DNA of 35,043 bases from assembly GCA_016870355.1 (NCBI GenBank), contig VGBR01000016.1, positions 1 to 35,043 of the forward strand, in the 5' to 3' direction. Under the pieces are notes generated by a model. That model saw only the letters and a list, made by a program, of their open reading frames with translations, had not been told where the DNA came from and did no database searches. The stretch comes from Actinomycetota bacterium (GTDB lineage Bacteria; Actinomycetota; Acidimicrobiia; IMCC26256; PALSA-555). This document shows, one piece after another, positions 31,581 to 35,043 of this stretch. A program made the translations under genes and the position numbers. The stretch's first letter is position 1. The number at the start of each line of letters is the position of its first letter.

Positions 31581-33680
31581 GTGCCGCAAGCGCGCCAGGA
31601 CCTCGAGCAGTTCTTCCATCCTGACGGCGTCGCGATCCTCGGGCGCGTCGACCGAGACGCGGACGGCGCCGCGCTCCTGGCCGACTATCGCGCTCGGTAC
31701 GGCACTGACCGGGCGTACCTGGTCAACCCCAAGGGGGGACAGGTCGGTGATGTGCGGGTCTACGAGAGCGTCGTCGACATCGCCGAGCGGGTCGGGTTGG
31801 CGATCATCAACGTCGGTCCGCGCTTCTGCGTCGACGCGCTCCGAGAGTGCGGTCAGAAGGGGATCCCGTACGCGCTGATCTTCACCGCCGGCTTCAGCGA
31901 AGTTGGGTCTGAGGGCGCCGCGCTCGAGCGCGAGCTCGCGGACGTCGCTCGCGAGCACGGCATCCGTGTCTTCGGACCGAACACGAACACCAACGCGTTC
32001 GAGCTCATGCCGGAGGTTCCGGGTCTGCGCGGCGGAAAGATCGGCCTGCTGAGCCAGAGCGGGCACAACGGCCGGCCCGTCGTGCAGGGCGCGCAGTACG
32101 GGGTCGGGTTCTCGCGCTGGGTGCCAACGGGGAATGAGGTTGATCTAGAGGTCGCGGACTTCCTCGAGTACTTCGCGTACGACGACGACACCGCGGTGGT
32201 CGCCGGCTACTTCGAGGGCTTCAAGGACCCGGCCGCACTCCGCCGCGCGCTGCAAGCGGCGAACGACCAGCACAAACCCGTCGTCGCGCTCAAGATCGGC
32301 GCCACTGCGGCAGGCAGTCGGATGGCGACGTCACACACCGGTCACCTCACCGGCAACGACGATGTGGTGAACGGACTGTTCGCGCAGCACGGCGTGACCC
32401 GCGTGAGCGACCTCGACGAGCTGCTGGAGACGAGCGCGCTGTTCGCGAAGCTTCCTCGCGGCACTGGGCCGAACGTGTGCCTCTACTCCATCTCCGGGGG
32501 ATCCGGAACGCTGATGGCCGAGATCGCCGAGTCCGCCGGCGTGGTCATCCCGACGCTCTCGGCCGACACGCAGGCCAAGCTGCACGAGCTCATTCCGGAC
32601 TACCTCACGGTCGCCAACCCGGTCGACAACGGAGGCCAGTTCCTCGGTCAGCCACAGGAGCAACGGCTGCGCGCGCTCGAGCTCCTGGTTGCCGATCCCG
32701 CGATCGATGTGATCGTCGTCGGCATCACCGGCGCACTCGGCGCGATGACCGACAACTTCGGGGCGGATCTCCGTGAGTTCGCAACCCGCGCGTCGAAGCC
32801 GATCATCGTCACGTGGAACTCACCCAAGATCGACGAACCGGGCTTCGCCGACGTGGTGGCATCGGGGTTCCCGATGTTCCGTTCCTTCCGCAACTGCTTC
32901 GCGGCGCTGCGCGACTTCTCTCGGTACGAGGAACGCGCCAGCAACTTTCGAGCTCGCCCGCCTCTCGAACCGACGGTCGGCGAACGTGACGCGACGGTGG
33001 ACGCCCTTAGGACGCCCGGCGTCGTTGACGCCACTCGATCACGCGCGCTCCTCGAAGCGTTCGGAGTCCCGGTGGTACGCGAGGATCTTGTCACCTCGGC
33101 GCCGGACGCGGCCGCTGGGGGCGAGCGCATCGGATGGCCGGTGGTCATGAAGCTTGCGTCGAGCGCGTTCCCGCACAAGTCCGACGTCGGGCTGGTCGCG
33201 CTCGGTGTGGCTGACGTCGACGCAGCGAGCGCCACCTACGAAGAGCTCACCGAGCGCGCCCGGTCCCTCGACTCGGCTGCACCCATCGACGGCGTCGTCG
33301 TGCAGCAGCAGGTGAGCGAGGGCGTCGAGATGATCGTCGGGGCCATCGACGACGAGGTGCTCGGGCCGGCGGTGTTGGTCGGCACCGGTGGCGTGCTCAC
33401 CGAGGTGCTCGACGACGCGACGGTGCGGCCCTTGCCGCTCGACGAGGGCGATGCGCGCGACATGGTGCACAGCCTGCGTGGCCATGCACTGTTGGCCGGA
33501 GTCCGCGGCCGCCCGGCGGTCGACGTAGAGGCACTGGTGCGGGTGATCCTCGACGTGGCGCGCTTGGCGACCGCGGCCGACGGGCGCCTCACAGAGCTCG
33601 ACCTGAACCCCGTCATCGTGGGCATCACGGGCGCGACGGTCGTCGACTGGCTGGTCGTGGCGGGCGAGCCGCGTCCGTAG
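31581..33680 (+). CDS. ADP-forming acyl-CoA synthetase (acetate-CoA ligase-like)
   Basis: A 699-residue fusion of alpha and beta parts. The CoA-binding Rossmann domain (about 1-145) opens FFHPDGVAILGRVDRD. Succinyl-CoA-synthetase-like domains follow with GLLSQSGHNG and ATSHTGHLTGND, which holds the candidate phosphohistidine. Residues ~470-690 are an ATP-grasp domain with GWPVVMKLASSAFPHKSDVG and LTELDLNPVIV. It forms an acyl-CoA from acid, CoA and ATP, yielding ADP; the specific acid is unknown. The GTG start at 31581 lies 7 bp after the dehydrogenase stop, so the genes are cotranscribed. The TAG stop (33678-33680) is also the first half of a TAGCAT box for the P450 gene. Confidence 0.92.
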   Translation: MPQARQDLEQFFHPDGVAILGRVDRDADGAALLADYRARYGTDRAYLVNPKGGQVGDVRVYESVVDIAERVGLAIINVGPRFCVDALRECGQKGIPYALIFTAGFSEVGSEGAALERELADVAREHGIRVFGPNTNTNAFELMPEVPGLRGGKIGLLSQSGHNGRPVVQGAQYGVGFSRWVPTGNEVDLEVADFLEYFAYDDDTAVVAGYFEGFKDPAALRRALQAANDQHKPVVALKIGATAAGSRMATSHTGHLTGNDDVVNGLFAQHGVTRVSDLDELLETSALFAKLPRGTGPNVCLYSISGGSGTLMAEIAESAGVVIPTLSADTQAKLHELIPDYLTVANPVDNGGQFLGQPQEQRLRALELLVADPAIDVIVVGITGALGAMTDNFGADLREFATRASKPIIVTWNSPKIDEPGFADVVASGFPMFRSFRNCFAALRDFSRYEERASNFRARPPLEPTVGERDATVDALRTPGVVDATRSRALLEAFGVPVVREDLVTSAPDAAAGGERIGWPVVMKLASSAFPHKSDVGLVALGVADVDAASATYEELTERARSLDSAAPIDGVVVQQQVSEGVEMIVGAIDDEVLGPAVLVGTGGVLTEVLDDATVRPLPLDEGDARDMVHSLRGHALLAGVRGRPAVDVEALVRVILDVARLATAADGRLTELDLNPVIVGITGATVVDWLVVAGEPRP

Positions 33681-33683
33681 CAT
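33678..33683 (+). promoter_or_regulatory. Candidate -10 box of the P450 gene, formed by the upstream stop codon
   Basis: TAGCAT uses the TAG stop of the synthetase gene. It lies 7 nt before GTG 33691, and that spacing selects GTG 33691 rather than ATG 33682 as the leaderless start. Confidence 0.4.
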
Positions 33684-33690
33684 GGTGGCC

Positions 33691-34962
33691 GTGGTGGCGA
33701 CCCCGACGACCGACCTGACCGTCGACGAGATCGACTTCGGCAACACCGAGCTCTGGGACCGTCCCGACTGGGACGGCATCTACGCCAAGCTCCGTCACGA
33801 GCGCCCGGTGTCGTGGCACACCGAGCCCGAGCTCGAGGGTCTGGGTCCGCCCGGCCCCGGCTTCTGGGCGCTCACGCGCTACGAGCACATCCAGCACGCG
33901 AGCCGGCATCCCGACATCTTCCTGTCGGGCAAGGGCACCAACATTCCCGACTTCCCGCCCGAGGTGTACGAGTTCCTCGGTTCGATGATCAACATGGACC
34001 CGCCGCGCCACACGCGGTTCCGACTGCTGGTGAACCGTGGCTTCACGCCGCATCAGGTGGCAGAGCTCGAGCAGAGCGTGCACGCCCGTGCCCGCGCCAT
34101 CGTCGACTCGGTGTGTGAGAAGGGGACCGTTGACTTCGTCGACGAGATCGCGGCGGCGCTGCCGCTCCAGATCATCTGCGACATGATGGGAATCCCGGAG
34201 TCCGAGTATCGCAACGTCTTCGACAAGACCAACATCGTGTTGGGTGCCAGCGATCCCGAGTACGGCGGCACCATCACCGACGCCTTCAACGCCGCGTACG
34301 AGCTGTGGACCTACGCCCAGGAGCTGCGCGACGACCGGGTCAAGAACCCGCGCGACGACATCACGACCAAGATCGCGCTCGCCGAGGTGGACGGAGAGAG
34401 CCTCACGCCCGAGGAGTTCGGCTCGTTCTTCGTGCTGCTCGTGGTCGCGGGCAACGAGACGACCCGAAACGCGATCAGTCACGGGATGAAGGCACTCACC
34501 GACTTCCCCGAGCAACGTGCGATCTTGTTGGACGACTACGCGAACCTTGCCGACACCGCAGTCGAGGAGATCATCCGCTGGTCAACCCCGGTGATCCACT
34601 TCCGCCGCACATGCGCGGCGACCGACACCGAGATCGGTGGGCAAGCGATCAAAGAGGGCGACAAGGTCGTGCTCTGGTACAACTCCGCGAACCGCGACGA
34701 AGCCGTCTTCGATGACCCGTACGCGTTCGACGTGCAACGCGCGCCGAACGAGCACCTGGGCTTCGGCGGTGGTGGCCCGCACTTCTGCCTCGGCGCGCAC
34801 CTCGCGCGACGCGAGATCAAGGTGATGTTCGACGAGCTGCTCCATCGGCTGCCCGACATCCGGGTGAGCGGCGAGCCCGAAATGCTGTATTCGAACTTCA
34901 TCAACGGCATCAAGCGCATGCCCGTGACGTTCACTAAAACCCGCCCTATCGGGAAGGACTGA
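33691..34962 (+). CDS. Cytochrome P450, CYP125/CYP142-like
   Basis: 423 residues, soluble. The I-helix oxygen-activation motif is AGNETT (253-258), the K-helix ExxR is Glu293/Arg296, and the heme loop is FGGGGPHFCLG with ligand Cys366. The NMDPPRHTRFR segment, AGNETTRNAISHGM and the C-terminal NGIKRMPV are typical of the CYP125/CYP142/CYP124 branch, whose characterised members hydroxylate the terminal carbon of cholesterol or branched lipid chains. An electron-transfer partner is not in the window. GTG 33691 was chosen from the TAGCAT box; ATG 33682 would add only three residues. Together with the acyl-CoA dehydrogenase and acyl-CoA synthetase it forms a side-chain oxidation cluster. The final 81 bp of the window hold nothing recognisable. 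Confidence 0.94.
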   Translation: MVATPTTDLTVDEIDFGNTELWDRPDWDGIYAKLRHERPVSWHTEPELEGLGPPGPGFWALTRYEHIQHASRHPDIFLSGKGTNIPDFPPEVYEFLGSMINMDPPRHTRFRLLVNRGFTPHQVAELEQSVHARARAIVDSVCEKGTVDFVDEIAAALPLQIICDMMGIPESEYRNVFDKTNIVLGASDPEYGGTITDAFNAAYELWTYAQELRDDRVKNPRDDITTKIALAEVDGESLTPEEFGSFFVLLVVAGNETTRNAISHGMKALTDFPEQRAILLDDYANLADTAVEEIIRWSTPVIHFRRTCAATDTEIGGQAIKEGDKVVLWYNSANRDEAVFDDPYAFDVQRAPNEHLGFGGGGPHFCLGAHLARREIKVMFDELLHRLPDIRVSGEPEMLYSNFINGIKRMPVTFTKTRPIGKD

Positions 34963-35043
34963 CTAAAGGCGGGGAGAGTGGACAACGCCGCCGCCTCCGG
35001 ACCGAAGCACTCGACCCCTTGCTCGGGATCCTTCGTCTCAGGA

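Overview
This is GC-rich chromosomal DNA from an actinobacterium. The evidence is a homodimeric (AceE-type) pyruvate dehydrogenase E1, a luciferase-like flavin/F420 oxidoreductase, a CYP125-like P450, a ketosteroid-dehydrogenase-like flavoprotein, frequent GTG/TTG starts and many probable leaderless genes. The gene mix, with LivHMG-type fusions and Tat-exported amidohydrolases, suggests an uncultured Acidimicrobiia-like lineage; that placement is inference.

Layout. 1-339: end of a Gly/Asn-repeat protein. 411-3101: aceE. 3123-3755: a DedA membrane protein gene split by one in-frame TAG. 3759-5732 (minus): a small charged protein, a His-rich membrane protein and a VOC protein. 5826-5900: tRNA-Val(CAC), followed by a degenerate patch holding an IS3-type transposase fragment and an ECF sigma-factor fragment (6079-6330).

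6447-19009 is the most interesting block and reads as one uptake-and-catabolism locus. A minus-strand operon (secreted alpha/beta hydrolase fused to a neocarzinostatin-like domain, SDR, TetR regulator, amidase) diverges from a KstD-like FAD dehydrogenase. That gene converges with an unusual ABC transporter made of two giant fusions, LivH-LivM-LivG and MFS-LivF, and a secreted substrate-binding protein diverges from the transporter. The two promoter regions carry a matching TAAT-N7-ATTAGG palindrome, in the same orientation relative to the convergent KstD and transporter genes. A shared regulator, perhaps the local TetR, is a natural hypothesis.

19230-26370: a small secreted protein, copper amine oxidase, a Cys-containing hypothetical protein, a luciferase-like monooxygenase translationally coupled to an adenine-deaminase-type enzyme, a 38-residue Lys-rich protein, a cold-shock protein with a UUCG terminator, an acyl-CoA thioesterase-like protein, and a TMEM175-type channel that lacks a normal start codon. 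26385-28853: a Tat lipoprotein amidohydrolase next to a deletion scar where a tetR gene and a flavin monoamine oxidase gene have both lost their 5' halves. 28875-30016: VOC and SDR. 30380-34962: acyl-CoA dehydrogenase, ADP-forming acyl-CoA synthetase and CYP125-like P450, a lipid or steroid side-chain oxidation cluster.

Several genes carry a TANNNT-type -10 hexamer 6-8 nt before the start codon, which points to widespread leaderless transcription. This pattern also helped choose starts, for example GTG 33691 for the P450.
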